64,000 nt of DNA from Lingula anatina (GCF_001039355.2 NW_019775606.1:121562-185561); one strand, 5' to 3'. Numbered from the stretch's first letter, positions 1 to 12,917 are shown. Notes: generated by a model from the sequence alone, not told the origin. Numbers and translations: made by a program.

Positions 1-1091
1 CCCTCTCTCTTCCTCTCTCTCAAAGTCAGATAAAGCTTTAATTTGTAATAGCAGGTATATTACCAACCATGAAATTTAAATTTTAGTCCCTCGCCAAATT
101 TACTAACAATGTAACCAGAGTTGCCAAAAATTAAACATTGCTCGTACATAAAATAAAAAATCAATTAGTAAAAGTAACATCAAATACACAAAGTGCTCCA
201 CAGGGAATGTTGCTAATTGGAAAGAGACAATACTATCTCCCTTGGGCCAAAAACATTTACCATGATATTGCACAGTCTGTCGTTATTTGATCAATGGATG
301 CAGTCAGAGATACAATCAGTAAAATGGCTTCATATATCATCTGATGTAATAATAAACAGGATTACCCATTTTAAACCATCCTATTCAGGTAAGGTTTGGG
401 TAATTTCTAGTCTTTTCTACTTCCAGCCAAAAGAATAATGTCATCAATACCGTGTCTCATATTGATCAAGGCTATTGGTGATGGTTGAAAGAACTTGGAA
501 GCTGCTTTCATAATTTTTTGTTGACAATGTGAGCATCAGTTTTTTAAAACTTGGAAATATTATCTAGCCTTGTTTATCTAGTCTAGTCTTGTTTATTTAT
601 TTATTCTCTGTGTAGATACCAGACATTTTAGATAAATGTTTGCACAGAGTGACCACTATAAGGATACTGATTTCAATTCTTTCATATTTGAAATCTTCCC
701 TAAAACTCTTTCTTACAGAGATGCATATATCCAAATGCAAAGATCTATCATAAAATGCATATATTGACCAAAGCTATAATGGACAGAGAAACCTAAAGAC
801 AAACACCTGGGTTTTCTGATACACAAAGAAAAAGGCACACGATGGACAGACAGAACATCGACAAACAGCTGGACAGAAATGAACAGAAATTGAAAAGTCA
901 CACATTTTAATCACCTCATTATTCTTTTACTTTCTTTTTGGCTCACAAACATACATGTACTTTCATAAATCCAAATTCCCTTGCATAATTGTATTATTTA
1001 TAATCATCATCTTTAGGTACAAATAAACAGAGCCCTATTCTTATGGATAACAATCAATTTTGTTATTATTTAGTGACTGCTGTCTACTTAC
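1..1091. other. Presumed SLC9A intron, no exon seen
   Basis: AT-rich sequence starting in a CT-rich tract. I looked on the minus strand for the next SLC9A exon and found none, so this is taken to be intron. Confidence 0.5.
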
Positions 1092-1204
1092 AGCCACTGG
1101 ATCCACTGCCACTATGAGAGCACTAAACAGAAGACACTGGACAAATGTCACTGAGAAGTCGTCCCCCATGGCCCCTACTGACATCAGCCCATACAGGGTT
1201 GGAC
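1092..1204 (-). other. SLC9A-like exon 7 (113 nt)
   Basis: Encodes PTLYGLMSVGAMGDDFSV through LLFSALIVAVDPVA, followed by a GTAAGT donor. AVDPVA is the family signature. The next exon, expected to begin with VLAVFEE-like residues, is not found in 1-1091. Confidence 0.93.
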
Positions 1205-4200
1205 CTGGAGCAGAATGTGGTAGATGAGAATATATTTTTTCTTTTGCAAAAAAAATAAAAAAAAAAATAAAAATAAATAAATAAATAAAATAAATAAATA
1301 AAAATAAAAACAAAAACAATGAATAAATAAATAAATAAATAAATAAATAAACAAAATAAAAAAAGATTATTGTATTAGGTGCAACAGTATTTAGTGTATT
1401 GGGCCAGGAGTAAGATGTGTATGATGAGATCACAAAATGTGTTGAGGAGAACATATTATTGCGAAAGGTGTGATTAGGCATTACAGGTTTTGGACAAGGA
1501 GCAGAATGTGTTAGATGAGATGATAAAATCTCTTGGTAAAAACAGATAATTGTGTTAGGTGAGATATAGTATAAAGTATATTGGACCTGGGGCAATTTGT
1601 GCTAGATGGGACAACAAAATTTGTTGGATAAAACTACATTATTGTGATAGATGTGATTTAGTATTATAGGTATGAGATGGGATGGCAAAATGTGTTGGAT
1701 AAGATCACACCCAATTCTGTTTGAAGTCTCCATTATGTGAACACCTTAAAATTAGAAGCTTAGAACTCAAAAACAGCTTTATAGATCATAGCTTTGTCAA
1801 TAGTTTTGGATGTGTTGAACAAAATGATTATTATTATCATTATTTTATAATTATTCAAAATATTATTTATCTTTTGTTAAGGTCTAACAAACTTCTCTGT
1901 ACACTTCTCTCTATACTTGATGTGATAAAGCAAACTGTTGCATCTACAATAATCCTATCCACAACACTGCACTATTTATCTTTAGCTTACACTGTGTGGC
2001 AACACAATAAATCAAAAGAGCATTTAATTTAGTGGAATGAACTTACCTATTAGAAAGCAATTAATCACTGTGCCCTAAAATAAATGGAAATATGTTTCAA
2101 AATGTATAGAAAGGTTAACATATCAGCATATAGCAAATGAATAAATTAGATTGAAAACACATTAATACACATTAAACACATTAATAACCCAAGCTTTCTG
2201 CTTATGTGCCTTTTCCAGGAACTAAAAAAAATATAACCTGTGCCATTTATCTTACGCTTGATGACACTACATCAAATCAAAAGTGATTGGTTTAGTTTTT
2301 TTTTATTCCTGAAGAAGGCGCAAAAGCTGAGAGCTTGGGCATTTTATAGCAATAATGTGATCTTAATACTTGCATTTTAAATCAAATTTATTTCTTATAC
2401 AAAATCAACATGGTGCTTATTATTAATCTTCAACATATACTAGATGTAACACAAAATAATAAATGTGTATTTAAGTGGTGCAATAATGTAAAATGTCACT
2501 TTTAACTTTGGATTCTATGAAACACTCCTCTTAGCATTACGATCTTGCAGGGTATAACAGTTGAATAATACAGACACACAAATAGATCTGGCCAGATGGA
2601 CCTCTGTTTTCATCATGGTCAGGTTATACAATACAATTTCATTGGCTGTGACAGCTAAATGTGTTAGGTGTGCACTGTGAGTGCACTAAATGTAGCAGTG
2701 GATTGTGTTGGGTGTGCCAGTTCCTGTTAAAGGTATTAAGTGTAAAGATGATTTGTGTTAGGTGTGACAGCTGATTGTGTTAGGTGTGACAGCAGATTGT
2801 GTTGGGTGAGACAGCTGATTGCATTGGGTGTTTCAGCAAATTGTGCCAAGTGAGAAATGAGTGTGCAATTTCTATTTACATGGAACTTACAATCACTGCA
2901 TAGAACATGACAGTTCCCACATTGTCAAAGAAGGTTCTGTCATACAAACTGTAGGCTGATTCCAGTATTATTCTGAAAACAAAAGATACTTTTTTACTTA
3001 TACTTTATTTAGATAAAAGCAAGTGACATATTAATCAAACTGTAGATATCTATTTTATAGGTCATGCGTAACTTTATATTTTAGTCTTCTTATAATTATA
3101 ATCAATACATTTTCACGTATAAATCTATCTTTAGTGATTTAACTTTTCTTTACTCATTTTTGATTCATTTTCCCTTTTGCAGTTTTCTTTTTTTACTTTC
3201 TTACATCTGATTATTTCACTGTAATGAGAGAGCAAGCTCTGCTACAAATAACATCTACAGTCTGTGCCTTAAAGTTTTCAACACTTGGAAATCTAATAAA
3301 CCACCAGAAACTTACTCTCTCAAGATAAAATCTTACATAATGGAAAATGATCTAAAGCAACCACTGAACTTTTTTGTAGTGTCGACAGACTAGTGACTTT
3401 GAAAAATCAATTTTTTAACAAGTCTGTCACCAAATCCACTTGTCAAAATGTCTTGGAGTTGTGGAACATGTCATAAACTGAAAATCTACATTCTGAGATT
3501 TCCCAAAGGACAGCACAAAGCCATTTGATGGGTTCCGTTGATAATGCATGAATGAATCAAAATAATTGACTGTCATCTTGGTTCACATTATCTACAATTT
3601 TAAACTTGTGTTACAAATTGATGATGGGCGTGCTAAATATAAAATCTATATTTTCTCTTGCTTATGTCAAATGTACAATTACAAATAGTCAAGATAACTT
3701 GATTTCAGAATGACAAGAAAATATGGGCAACATTTCACTGTTCAAACATGAAGATCTGATGAAGCTCCCATTTTCCTCACTTTAAACTTCTTTTTCTTGA
3801 AAACAATAAAAAAAGGTGCATTATGGAGCATTTCATCATCCTTTCATAAACCAAAGTATTTATTCACTCTCATTTTATGAAAGCGATTCATTCTGAAGGA
3901 TCACGAATTCCTGGAAATGCCTCTGTATTCAAAGCCCCCATCCCCAAATTGGTCAACCTTAAAAAAACATTTTTAATGGTACAGTAATCACTCAATATTT
4001 TCAATGGAAGAAAATTAATATTGTATTTTTTAAGTCATAATTCCTGAAAATTAGAACAGTCCTATCGAGTTGTAGCAAAAAAATTACAAAGCAGGCTACT
4101 CTATTCAATGCAGTAAAGGCTACACAAATGCTATGCAGAAATATTAGTTTTGCAATTATAAAACTATATATCTGACATTTAAACAATTTTTGCCCATAAA

Positions 4201-7200
4201 AAAGATCCAGTAATCACCGTATTATGTGCGAATAGCAGGACCACTTTCAGCATGTGAACTTTTCACCTGTGACATTTTACATCAGCACAATGCAGCCACT
4301 TTGTAACTGATCTTATTTTAAGCCTGCATATTGTCATTGCCTGTAAGTGCTCTCAAATGGAAATTACAGTATGGATTAGATTGGTTAATACTAGTAAGCA
4401 ATGGTTTCTGATGCCAAAGAAAGTAAGTCTATCCTTTCTGCAAAGTCTTCTTCGTTATAAGCATTATATTCCATGGTCTTCATGTTCCAACCATAATAAC
4501 TACTGTTACAGTGCTTCACAAACCAAACATTAAAGTTTACATACCATAAATAGGAGATTTAATGTAAAAACAATAAAAAAAAATAAAAATAAATAAATAA
4601 ATTGGGAACTTAGTGGAATCAAAATTCTTAATCAAGAAGGGAGTTTACCTGATCATCAAAGGACTTCTCAATTACATTAAAGATATGAAAATATAAATAT
4701 TTATTTGTAATATGAAAGTTTGAAGGAGCAATTGACGAACACATTAAGGTACTTACGGTGGTAAAAGGTAGAGGAAAAAGACATCTGGAGGGAGAGAAGT
4801 GGGGAAAAAATCTGCTCCGGCACCTCTGAAATCGAAGAAAAATCAATTAAATTAATAAAACACACACAGATTAATGACATATTGAAATGGTTTAAAAAAT
4901 GTCAGTATTGCTTCACAGGAAATTTTGCAATAATACCAATATGTTGTTCACCATTCAATTTCATAAATCCACCCAAAGTTATGACAACAGTACTGTATGG
5001 AATGTCTTGTTTTGAGGAAAGACTATGCATGCTTTTTCATCATACTGCTGATACAAAATGAGTATGTTTGAATTTGTGTCATTTTCTGAATCAAAGCAAC
5101 AATTTTTTTCTGTGACGGTAAAATAATATACTCACGTTAAAATGCCACCCAGAACAGTCCCCAACACAATAAGAAGACTGAAAAAAATTATAAAAATTTA
5201 ATTAAGTTAACCCAGAATGTTAGAAAAATGTATGCAAAGGATTTCGTTGGAACATTATTTTTCATCAGTAGTTTTAAATAAGTTTGAAAAAAAAATCAAA
5301 GTTAAACAAAAAGCTTGTGTAATACTAATATAAGTGTACATCACAATATGTGTGCCTAATATTTTGCAAATAATAAAAATTTCATTTTTCTATTCATAAA
5401 TACAGCAAAACAATATATTGCTTTTATCTTATGTTGAATTATTTGCTTATACATACCATGATTCTGGTACAATTGATGATAAAAAGTTTGCATGATGAAA
5501 ACCTGCAAAAATAAAAAAAAGATAAATATCATATTTAAATTTCTGTGTGAATTATATGCCAATTTTCTACAAAAAGGATACCTTCAAAGAAAATTTTCTA
5601 AAAATGGTCAAAAATGCTCTAAAAATATATCCAAANATATATAAATACATACCATGATTCTGGTACAATTGATGATAAAAAGTTTGCATGATGAAAACCT
5701 GCAAAAATAAAAAAAAAAAGGATAAATATCATATTTAAATTTCTGTGTGAATTATATGCCAATTTTCTACAAAAAGGATACCTTCAAAGAAAATTTTCTA
5801 AAAATGGTCAAAAATGCTCTAAAAATATATCCAAAGTCAAAGTCTTCTTCATTATCTCCTGCAGAAATCAACTGTGTCCTCCACAAAACATGTTGCAATC
5901 AATCTTCCCTTAATTCTTATGGAAATAATTTGATTAATTCCAATTTTTACTCAAAAGAGCCAATTTGATCAGCACTATCTACAGAACCTGCTTAACATAA
6001 TCGAAAAAAGTCTCAAAAGCGATGACCAGCCATCATCAATCTTTTCTTCGCCTTATTGATGGTGACTTGTGTATTAGAGTGAAGAAACCATTGATCCACC
6101 ATATCAATACATTAAGACAAAGTGGTCTGGGTAATTTCCGTACTAATAGCTGATGAAATATAGTATGGGAACTAAATTGCGTATTATTTCTTCTGTTTCC
6201 ATGGCCATTTCATTATGTGACGAGCGTGTGTATATTTATCTTTAGGCCTTGCTTATTTTTTCATCCACTATAAGTGCTTTTTTGTCTGAGTATGACACTA
6301 TTTCCTAATTAATCACCCTACTTCATCAATATTCTCTTCATAAAACAGTAGAGTATGTTGCTGCAATTCAATGTTGCATTATAACCCCCAAATGTTTTGA
6401 TTGAGAATCTTTAATTTGATATCTGAAAGGAAATTCTGCAGTTTTATATGCTAATTTTATCTAAAAAATTTTATATGTATTTTCATCTAAAATGTGCTCC
6501 TAACTAAAATGTATTTATTATAACATTCTTTATCACAGAAAGCAATCATAAATCAGTAATATATATTCTAACAACTAGCTACATATATCATTGTAACTAT
6601 TATCATTAAGCAAAACGTAATGCATAAATAATAAAGTGTAACAACAGTTAAAACATCATTATCCTTTCATTAGTATGTACTCAAAAATATTATTGTGCAC
6701 TTAACAGATTTCAACTAAATTTGTTCCTCCAAAACAATAAATTTAAATTAATTGAATTTAATTTGCAAATTGAATAAGAAAGATTCATGGAAAGTTTAAT
6801 ACAAGTATGAAATTTACTAGCTAAGTAAACCTGGTTTCAGAAAATTTTGGCAATCAATATTATGGGAATTCTGAATGCTGTACACGTTACCATTTCTCCC
6901 TTGAGTAAAATAAACTAAGATGTTCAGAAATCACAGGTTCATCAATTTGCTTGTTGCAAAAGAAAAAAAAAAATTCCCAATGGCGTACTAAAGTACAGTA
7001 TGAGCTCTTGAGAACTGCATAACAATTTCCAAAAAAATAAACAGACAAACCAACTGAATAAAGTAAATTCAATGAAATTAGGCTTAATGCAGTATGGGAA
7101 TTCCCTGTTCTAAGGATCATATGCAAAGATAAAACCTTTAGAGCATAATGAAAAGGTCAATAAAGTAAGTAAACAACTGACATGTTGATCCGTGATTTTC

Positions 7201-10200
7201 CCTACTTAAAACATATAACTTTGAGCTGCATATAAGCTATTAAGTTATAATAACTTATATCGGCAAGAGGAAAACGCAACTGTCTGTCTCTCATTCAGGG
7301 TAATTTAGCACTTAGCTCATTCCTACGCAGACTTCAATAAAAAAAAAAAGATGTATACATAGAAAATATGAAGCCATCTATCTTCATGCATGGACTCCTG
7401 GGAAAACAACAAAGGTTGAATAATATCATCCTGCTGATAAAACAGTACAAATGTAAAAGTTAAATGACATATCATCTGTAGATCACTTTTTTTGTTCTTC
7501 TCTTGGGTACCCCTAGGGATAAATGAAATATTTTTTCCCATTATCTTGATATATATGGAAAGCTTTAAGAGTACAGAATTCCTACTTTAAGTTAACTGGT
7601 TCAGTTCCAAATGACATCACCAGATTAATTTACCAGCAATTAATGAGCTGACACAGCAAGTAGAATTTAAATTTGAATACACCCTAAACTTCTAAACTTA
7701 ATGCAAGTGGTGGGCAAGTGCTTCCTGTAGTTACAAAACTATAAACTGAGAAGGGCTGACCCAAATTAAATTTGAATACACCTTAAATTTAATATAAGTG
7801 ATAGGCATGTGCTTCCTGTGACTACAAAACCATAAAGTGAGAAAGGCCGACCCAAATTAAAACTGAATACACCTTACATTCAAGGCCTGTCTCCAGTGGC
7901 GAAAGGATGACCTAACATGCCAGGTGATGTGCATGTAACAATCTATTGCTTCCTGTAGTTACAAACCTATAAACAGATACCTTACTGAGAAAGTAGACAC
8001 TAATTAGATCTCCTTTGTGAACTGACCTTAAAATTAATCAGTTTGGTCCTTCAGAGACCTTTACTCGTTATGTCTAAGACCCCATTCCCACAGATTTTAG
8101 AACAATCTATCACCTTGGGGAGTCTTACTAGATTACTGTCAGCTTAGCAGGCTTAAAGGTCTGTCCCGCCTACTAAAAGCTGTAAGGGGGTAATTAACTT
8201 TCGTGCGCGGTCGGCAGACAGCAATTTAGAGTGAACCCCCAGGGAGTTAGGTCGATCTAGTTGATCGGGAATGCGCTCTAAGTGTGAAGGCACCTGTTGT
8301 TACATGTGACTGGCAGTGCTTATTGAATACCTGTGGGAATGGGTATCTATGCTTGTATCCAATCAACTCACATGTTACCTGAGTCAACAAATCTTGGGTT
8401 TGTTCAATATCAGCTTTGTAAGATTTCCTTGTAAGTTAAGGACGGCATTTTCATGATGTGTTGGCCTTTACAAAAGATCTAAGGTATGCTACAGTAGAAT
8501 TCAAAGATAAACATTCTGCTAACTGCTATAAAGATGATGCCAATTCTATAAGAAAATGATAGGTCCTAACTTATTTTTTAAAAGTATGTTTTCAATTTTG
8601 TTCATTTTTTTCTTTTTGCTTTAACAGAAAAAAATTTAAATGACAGAGGGGTACTTTTTCCATGGTCCAATCTGAAATTGGTAAAGAACTGGAAATCATT
8701 TCTTGGTCAAGAAATAAAGTAGTATTTTCCCCTCAATATTTTTTGTTTTCAATAATCCTTTTCAGATAATGAACTTTATTACAGCATTATATGTGTTCCA
8801 TTAGTTCCATTCATATATAAATGCATATCCTTATATATTGTGTAAATAATGTAGTCCATTGAGCCTGCAAATGTATCCCCATATCATTTAGTGGTCAATA
8901 AACTTATTATTATCATTAGTCCCAAAGCTAGAGGTTGAGAAGTCAAATAGCAATTAAGCAACCCCCCTCTCCCCATAGGGAGGGGCTGAATCTCTCCCCT
9001 TAGGGTTCACCCTTACTAGTAAAATACTTCCGAGGTAGATCCAAAAGGGTAGGGGGGAGGTGCCATGCCATCAATCATATTCTTTCTGAAATCACTTTCT
9101 GATGTGGCAGCATAACTACCAAAAATTATCAACCCTGGTGCCCACTCAGTTATTAGTTTTTGATTTTCAATTACAGAGGAAAATAAATCACAAGATGGAC
9201 AGTTTGAACGAAGTCTTATTCAATAATAACATCTATGCTATTGACTTCAAAAACTAATTCAACCTGCTTTTCTGTAGAGAAATTCATTACTGTGTTTGGC
9301 AGGAAAAAAAAAAGAACATAACTTTTCACTATCCATAGTGCTGGCAGGGACTACACTGTGACATTGACTTGCCAGTGGCAGAAGTCTGAAAGCAAGGTGC
9401 AAATTAGAAACAATAAAAACTGCAATATACAGTGAGTACATAAGTAAATAACCCTGTTCTTCCTTAAGACCTAGAACAGAATGGGTCCATATGAAGTGGG
9501 CAATGAGTATACGACTCCACTGAGGGTTTATTGTATTCTGTTCCAACCAGTAAAGTGAATGCCTCCTACCTAATTCAGAACCAAAAACAGAACTAGTTAA
9601 GTGAATGCCTCCTACCTAAACCAAAACCAAAAACAGAACCAGTAAGGTGAATAAATTCAGAGCCTAAACCAGAACCAAAAACAGAACCAGTAAGGTGAAT
9701 AAATTCAGAGCCTAAACCAGAACCAAAAACAGAACCAGTAAGGTGAATAAATCAAGAACCTAAACCAGAACCAAAAACAGAAACAGAAAATTGAATAAAT
9801 CAAGAACCTAAACCAGAACCAAAAACAGAGCCAAAAACAGAACCAGTTAGGTGAATAAATCAAAAACCTAAACAGGAACCAAAAACAGAAACAGAAAATT
9901 GAATAAATCAAGAACCTAAACCAGAACCAAAAACAGAGCCAAAAACAGAACCAGTAAGGTGAATAAATTCAGAGCCTAAACCAGAACCAAAAACAGAACC
10001 AGTAAGGTGAATAAATTCAGAGCCTAAACCAGAACCAAAAACAGAACCAGTAAGGTGAATTAATCAAGAACCTAAACCAGAACCAAAAACAAAACCTAAA
10101 CCAGAACTAAAAACAGAGCCAAAAACAGAACCAGTAAGCCATGCAGAACCAAAAACAGAACCAGTAAGGTAAATAAATCAAGAACCTAAAGCAGAACAAA

Positions 10201-11854
10201 AAACAGAACCTAAACCAGAACCAAAAACAAAACCAAAAACAGAGCCAGTCTCAGAACCAGTTTTAACTTAAAAGTGAAATAAACCAAGAACCTAAATCAG
10301 AACCAAAAACATAATCAGTCTATCTCCCAACAGAACCAGACCCAAACGAGCCTAAGCAATGACCCATGTAAACATATCCCCTCCTTCATCATACTCAGTT
10401 AGTATCAGGTAGACCAGGTTTCCAAGAAGCCTTAGGATATGACGGAGCATTTTACATTAACCTGTCTCAATTGAATAGCAGAAGATGGATTGCTTTTCCA
10501 ATAAACATGTTTAGCGGATCATGCATTGCTGTGGGCTTCTGAGCAAAGTGGTACTATATATTACGGTAATTACTTGATTTTTTTCAACGAGGGAAAATGT
10601 GAATTTTACAGACACTATTTTTAAGTCATAATTTCTTAAAGTTAGAATAAATCCTATTTAGTGGCAGCAACGAAATTAAAAAGCAGGCTACTCTACCTTT
10701 CTAATCTATGCAGTAAAAGCACCACAAATGCTACACAAAAATATAACTTCTGTTAACATAAAATTATGTATCTGACAGTTTGATCATTTCCCCCCATTGA
10801 AAAGATCAAGTAATTACCACACAATGCCACTGTTGCTAGTGTGGATACAGGTGTTTTTCAACCTGCACGAACCTAGATACTGTGAAGAGATAAAATGTAA
10901 CATCCAGGTTAATAGTTCATTGCAACTGGCTGTTTATACCACATGTAAGCACAGGCAAATACCAGTACTTCTTTTGTATCATTATTGCATTTTACCAGCT
11001 GTACTTGGGTTAATTGTATCTTGATGATATAGCATTAAATTGTTAGAGTCAGAGATGAAAGTGGGGTTGAAAATAATCTGGAAAACGCAAGTGCAGAAGG
11101 CATGTAGCACCACATGAGATTCGGAGGGAGGACATAAATACAACACCCAAATTCTAAGAATTCAGGAATGCCGCCATGGATACCAACCAAAATGTGGCAA
11201 ATGCTGGAGCTGTTTTGGTGTTTAGAACTCTCCAAACTATTAAGTTATCAATCTCTCAAAACATTAGGAAATGTATTGATGGAATGCCAAGACAAAGTGC
11301 TCAATGTGAAAAAGTATATTATGCCCCCCCAACCCTAAATCCTCACACTTACCAAGCTTGCATAGTGCTGCCACTGTGGTAAACATTACAATAACCAACG
11401 GCGCTTTCACATGCTGAAAGTTCCACGCAGCCACATGAATTCCTCCGTGCCCCTCCTCGTGCCAGTTCACTTTAGGATAGTGCGTACGGTCATGCGTGCT
11501 GTTCTTGGATTCGTTTCCATGGAACCAAAAGTGCATGTCTTTTTCCGTTCCTGGTTTATTATAATGGACAACATCAGGTTGACTTGCATAGCAGGGTACA
11601 AGAAGTGACATGATGACTAGCATGAGCAGCAACAGGGGTTGCCTTAGCCTGGACACTTTAAAACATCTACGTGTCCATGCTGCCACAGTGACGCAACACC
11701 TTACAGTCCATTTTCCAGCCATAGTGCGTTGTTTAAAACATGTTCCTTCAAATGTGCCCATATGTGTCTTGTTTTGACCCAGAACCTCCATGGTCATGTG
11801 TTATTTTCTGAATGGATCTTTTAGTCATAAGACTGAGAGCCTCCTTTGATGCAT
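1092..11854 (-). CDS. Na+/H+ exchanger (SLC9A family), N-terminal part
   Basis: Electroneutral Na+/H+ antiporter of the plasma-membrane NHE type, regulating pH and volume. Seven exons join in phase: 11797-11353 (ATG at 11797), 5502-5457, 5177-5136, 4825-4757, 2972-2891, 2074-2047 and 1204-1092, giving 275 codons. Residues 54-72 form a hydrophobic leader (LLLLMLVIMSLL). An extracellular segment with glycosylation sites NES (95) and NST (99) follows. The first transmembrane helix of the core starts near 130. PESC-LLIVLG (160-170), FFLYLLPPIILESAYS (192-209), FFDNVGTV and the family hallmark AVDPVA (270-275) identify the family. The ND motif, later helices and regulatory tail would be encoded left of position 1. 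Splice sites are all GT-AG with matching phases. The second ATG (11791) has a better context than the first, so the exact start is uncertain. Family assignment is secure; the paralogue number is not. Confidence 0.92.
1370..1690. repeat. Degenerate minisatellite in SLC9A intron
   Basis: Loose repeats of a unit containing 'gtgttaggtg', 'gatgagat' and 'aaaatgtgttg', about 60-90 bp apart. Related words recur at 2640-2860 and, on the opposite strand, at 12020-12275, so the same repeat family is scattered around this gene. An A/T-rich ATAAATAA stretch lies just left, at 1248-1365. Confidence 0.5.
2047..2074 (-). other. SLC9A-like micro-exon 6 (28 nt)
   Basis: A 28-nt exon between TTTATTTTAG and GGTAAGTTC encodes GTVINCFLIG, exactly the conserved GT-x-x-N stretch expected between exons 5 and 7. 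It is far too short to stand out as an open frame. It was found because the protein family requires it and the phases fit (0 in, 1 out). Confidence 0.88.
2640..2870. repeat. 'gtgttaggtgtgacag' short tandem repeats
   Basis: Several imperfect units around 'gtgttaggtgtgacagc' lie immediately downstream of exon 5 on the transcribed strand. They resemble the reverse complement of the 12-kb minisatellite. Confidence 0.55.
2891..2972 (-). other. SLC9A-like exon 5 (82 nt)
   Basis: Encodes IILESAYSLYDRTFFDNVGT and then VMFYAVI. The acceptor is TTGTTTTCAG and the donor GTAAGT. It completes the PPII motif begun in exon 4 and leaves a phase-0 end for the micro-exon. Confidence 0.92.
4757..4825 (-). other. 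SLC9A-like exon 4 (69 nt)
   Basis: Encodes GAGADFFPTSLPPDVFFLYL and then LLPP, the conserved FLYLLPPI helix of the family. It lies between a TTTCAG acceptor and a GTAAGT donor, phase 2 at both ends. Confidence 0.9.
5136..5177 (-). other. SLC9A-like exon 3 (42 nt)
   Basis: Encodes LLIVLGTVLGGILT, a core transmembrane helix. It starts after TTTTTTTCAG and ends at an excellent GTGAGT donor. The phases join it to exons 2 and 4. Confidence 0.88.
5451..5834. repeat. Direct duplication across a single N, doubling SLC9A exon 2
   Basis: Bases 5451-5635 and 5647-5834 are the same about 185-bp sequence, differing mainly in the length of an A-run, and are separated by an N at 5636. Each half holds the whole 46-nt exon with its splice sites. 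Using both exons would shift the frame because 46 is not a multiple of three. The likeliest explanation is two contig ends overlapping and not merged, rather than a real exon duplication. Confidence 0.85.
5457..5502 (-). other. SLC9A-like exon 2 (46 nt)
   Basis: Encodes the GFHHANFLSSIVPESC segment between the first two core helices, bounded by TTTTTGCAG and GGTATGTAT. Phases 1 and 2 match its neighbours. A second copy lies at 5653-5698, beside a single N. Confidence 0.88.
7666..7980. repeat. Tandem repeat, about 95-100 bp, 2-3 units
   Basis: Units begin 'aatttgaatacacc', pass through 'gtgcttcctgtagttacaaa' and end 'gacccaaatta'. Two full units and a third partial one that diverges are visible. 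Confidence 0.75.
8074..8282. mobile_element. MITE, 'CTAGATCGATC' family (family A)
   Basis: A fold-back unit. The left end carries 'ctaagaccccattccc' and the right end is a diverged inverse, 'gggaatgcgctctaag'. Inside are the family words 'cgcctac', 'gggggtaattaac' and 'gtcgatctag'. Similar units lie at about 20.2-20.6, 29.0, 41.6, 41.8, 47.7 and 47.9 kb. No transposase is encoded. Confidence 0.6.
9550..10330. repeat. AGAACCAAAAACAGA-type minisatellite
   Basis: About 780 bp built from 'aaccagaaccaaaaacagaa' and 'ccagtaaggtgaataaat' blocks in higher-order units of roughly 45-60 bp. The minus strand stays open by composition, giving a low-complexity F/W/C/R translation, but it has no gene-like features. 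Confidence 0.85.
11353..11854 (-). other. SLC9A-like gene, first coding exon
   Basis: A strong acceptor, a T-rich tract ending TTTCTTTTAG, puts the exon start at 11854. Translation begins at 11797 or 11791. The exon encodes the leader, the glycosylated extracellular loop and the first core helix (residues 129-148), and ends at a GTAAGT donor in phase 1. A short upstream reading frame starts at the first bases of the exon and a second one overlaps the main start. Whether they affect translation is unknown. Confidence 0.85.
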
Positions 11855-12024
11855 CTAAAAGAAACAAAAAAAAAAAAAACTATATGTAATTGTTAATTCA
11901 GTAGCAGCGATAAACCACAGAGATTAGTTTAACAGTGGTATCAACTTATTACAGCTGTTCTACTAGTGGAACATCTGCCAATGCATTACTAGTAATGACC
12001 TACTGTACCTGTCACTGGCTCATT

Positions 12025-12275
12025 ACTGACAGTCACACCAAACACAATGTCACATCTAACAGAATCACTGTCACACCTAACACAATGTCACATCTAACAG
12101 AATCACTGTCACACCATACACAATGTCACATCTAACAGAATCACTGTCACACCTAAAACAATGTCACATCTAACAGAATCACTGTCACACCAAACACAAT
12201 GTCACATCTAACAGAATCACTGTCACACCTAAAACAATGTCACATCTAACACAATCCTTGTCACTGCTTACAATC
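12025..12275. repeat. 38-bp minisatellite, about 6 units
   Basis: The unit 'acaatgtcacatctaacag' followed by 'aatcactgtcacacctaac' repeats head to tail with few changes, about 170 bp upstream of the first SLC9A coding exon on the transcribed strand. Confidence 0.9.
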
Positions 12276-12835
12276 AGTTGTGACCGAGATATATGAAATA
12301 CCCACTGTCTAAGTATTATTTCATTTTCTAAGTTATTCCACAAAAGATTAATAATTCTATTGAAATTACTGGTTACTAGCCGGTGAATGTTTTCAACATC
12401 CTCCTGTTGTCTTTTCTACAATTACATCTGAACTGTTCCAATACAAGACAAACAATTTCTGCACACAGTCTACTTAACACAGTTGCTGAACCTTTATCCT
12501 CATGACAATATGGTTTTTGCTTACACTACAAAGCCTCATGCTAATATCTATGTCTTCTTTGCAAAGAATATATATCCTCCTGACAGCTGTGTGCTAAACC
12601 TGGTATTCTTACTGATTAAGTAAAAGCAAATACCTGTAGATATGTGCCTCACTCTCAAACCCATTATTGTACGTCAAAGACAATAAACTGTTAGCATGGT
12701 TTCCAAAGCAACGCGAGCTCTACAGTTGAGTGGAATTCCATGCAAGAGTCATTCATGGTTACAAGTGTATCAGTGCAAAACAATCATACTTCCTTCTATG
12801 ATTGAGCTAGAAAGTACTGGAAAATTTCAATATAG

Positions 12836-12837
<2 letters not shown>

Positions 12838-12916
<79 letters not shown>
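12838..12916. repeat. (TG)n(AG)n microsatellite
   Basis: Uninterrupted TG repeats pass directly into AG repeats, as they also do at 38766-38839. Confidence 0.97.

Positions 12917-12917
<1 letters not shown>

Larger units (their letters stand above)
5840..11350. other. SLC9A-like first coding intron
   Basis: About 5.5 kb with no exon I can support. It contains a roughly 100-bp repeat (7666-7880), a MITE (8074-8282), a possible retroposon tail ending in TTATTATTATCATTA near 8890-8920, and the long minisatellite at 9550-10330. Confidence 0.5.

Noticed and set aside
1205-1595. Extension of the exon 7 frame to a 184-codon protein
   Set aside because: The extra part is intron: it runs through ATAAATAA repeats, and the acceptor at 1205-1206 fits the SLC9A phase.
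8940-9070. Possible C/G-rich fold-back element ('accccc...ggggga')
   Set aside because: The inverted match is short and low-complexity, and no target duplication is visible.
9705-9911. F/W/C-rich peptide gene
   Set aside because: A product of the minisatellite; no signal peptide, splice or start context.
12025-12275. CRISPR-like array
   Set aside because: The 38-bp units are contiguous without unique spacers, and the genome is eukaryotic.
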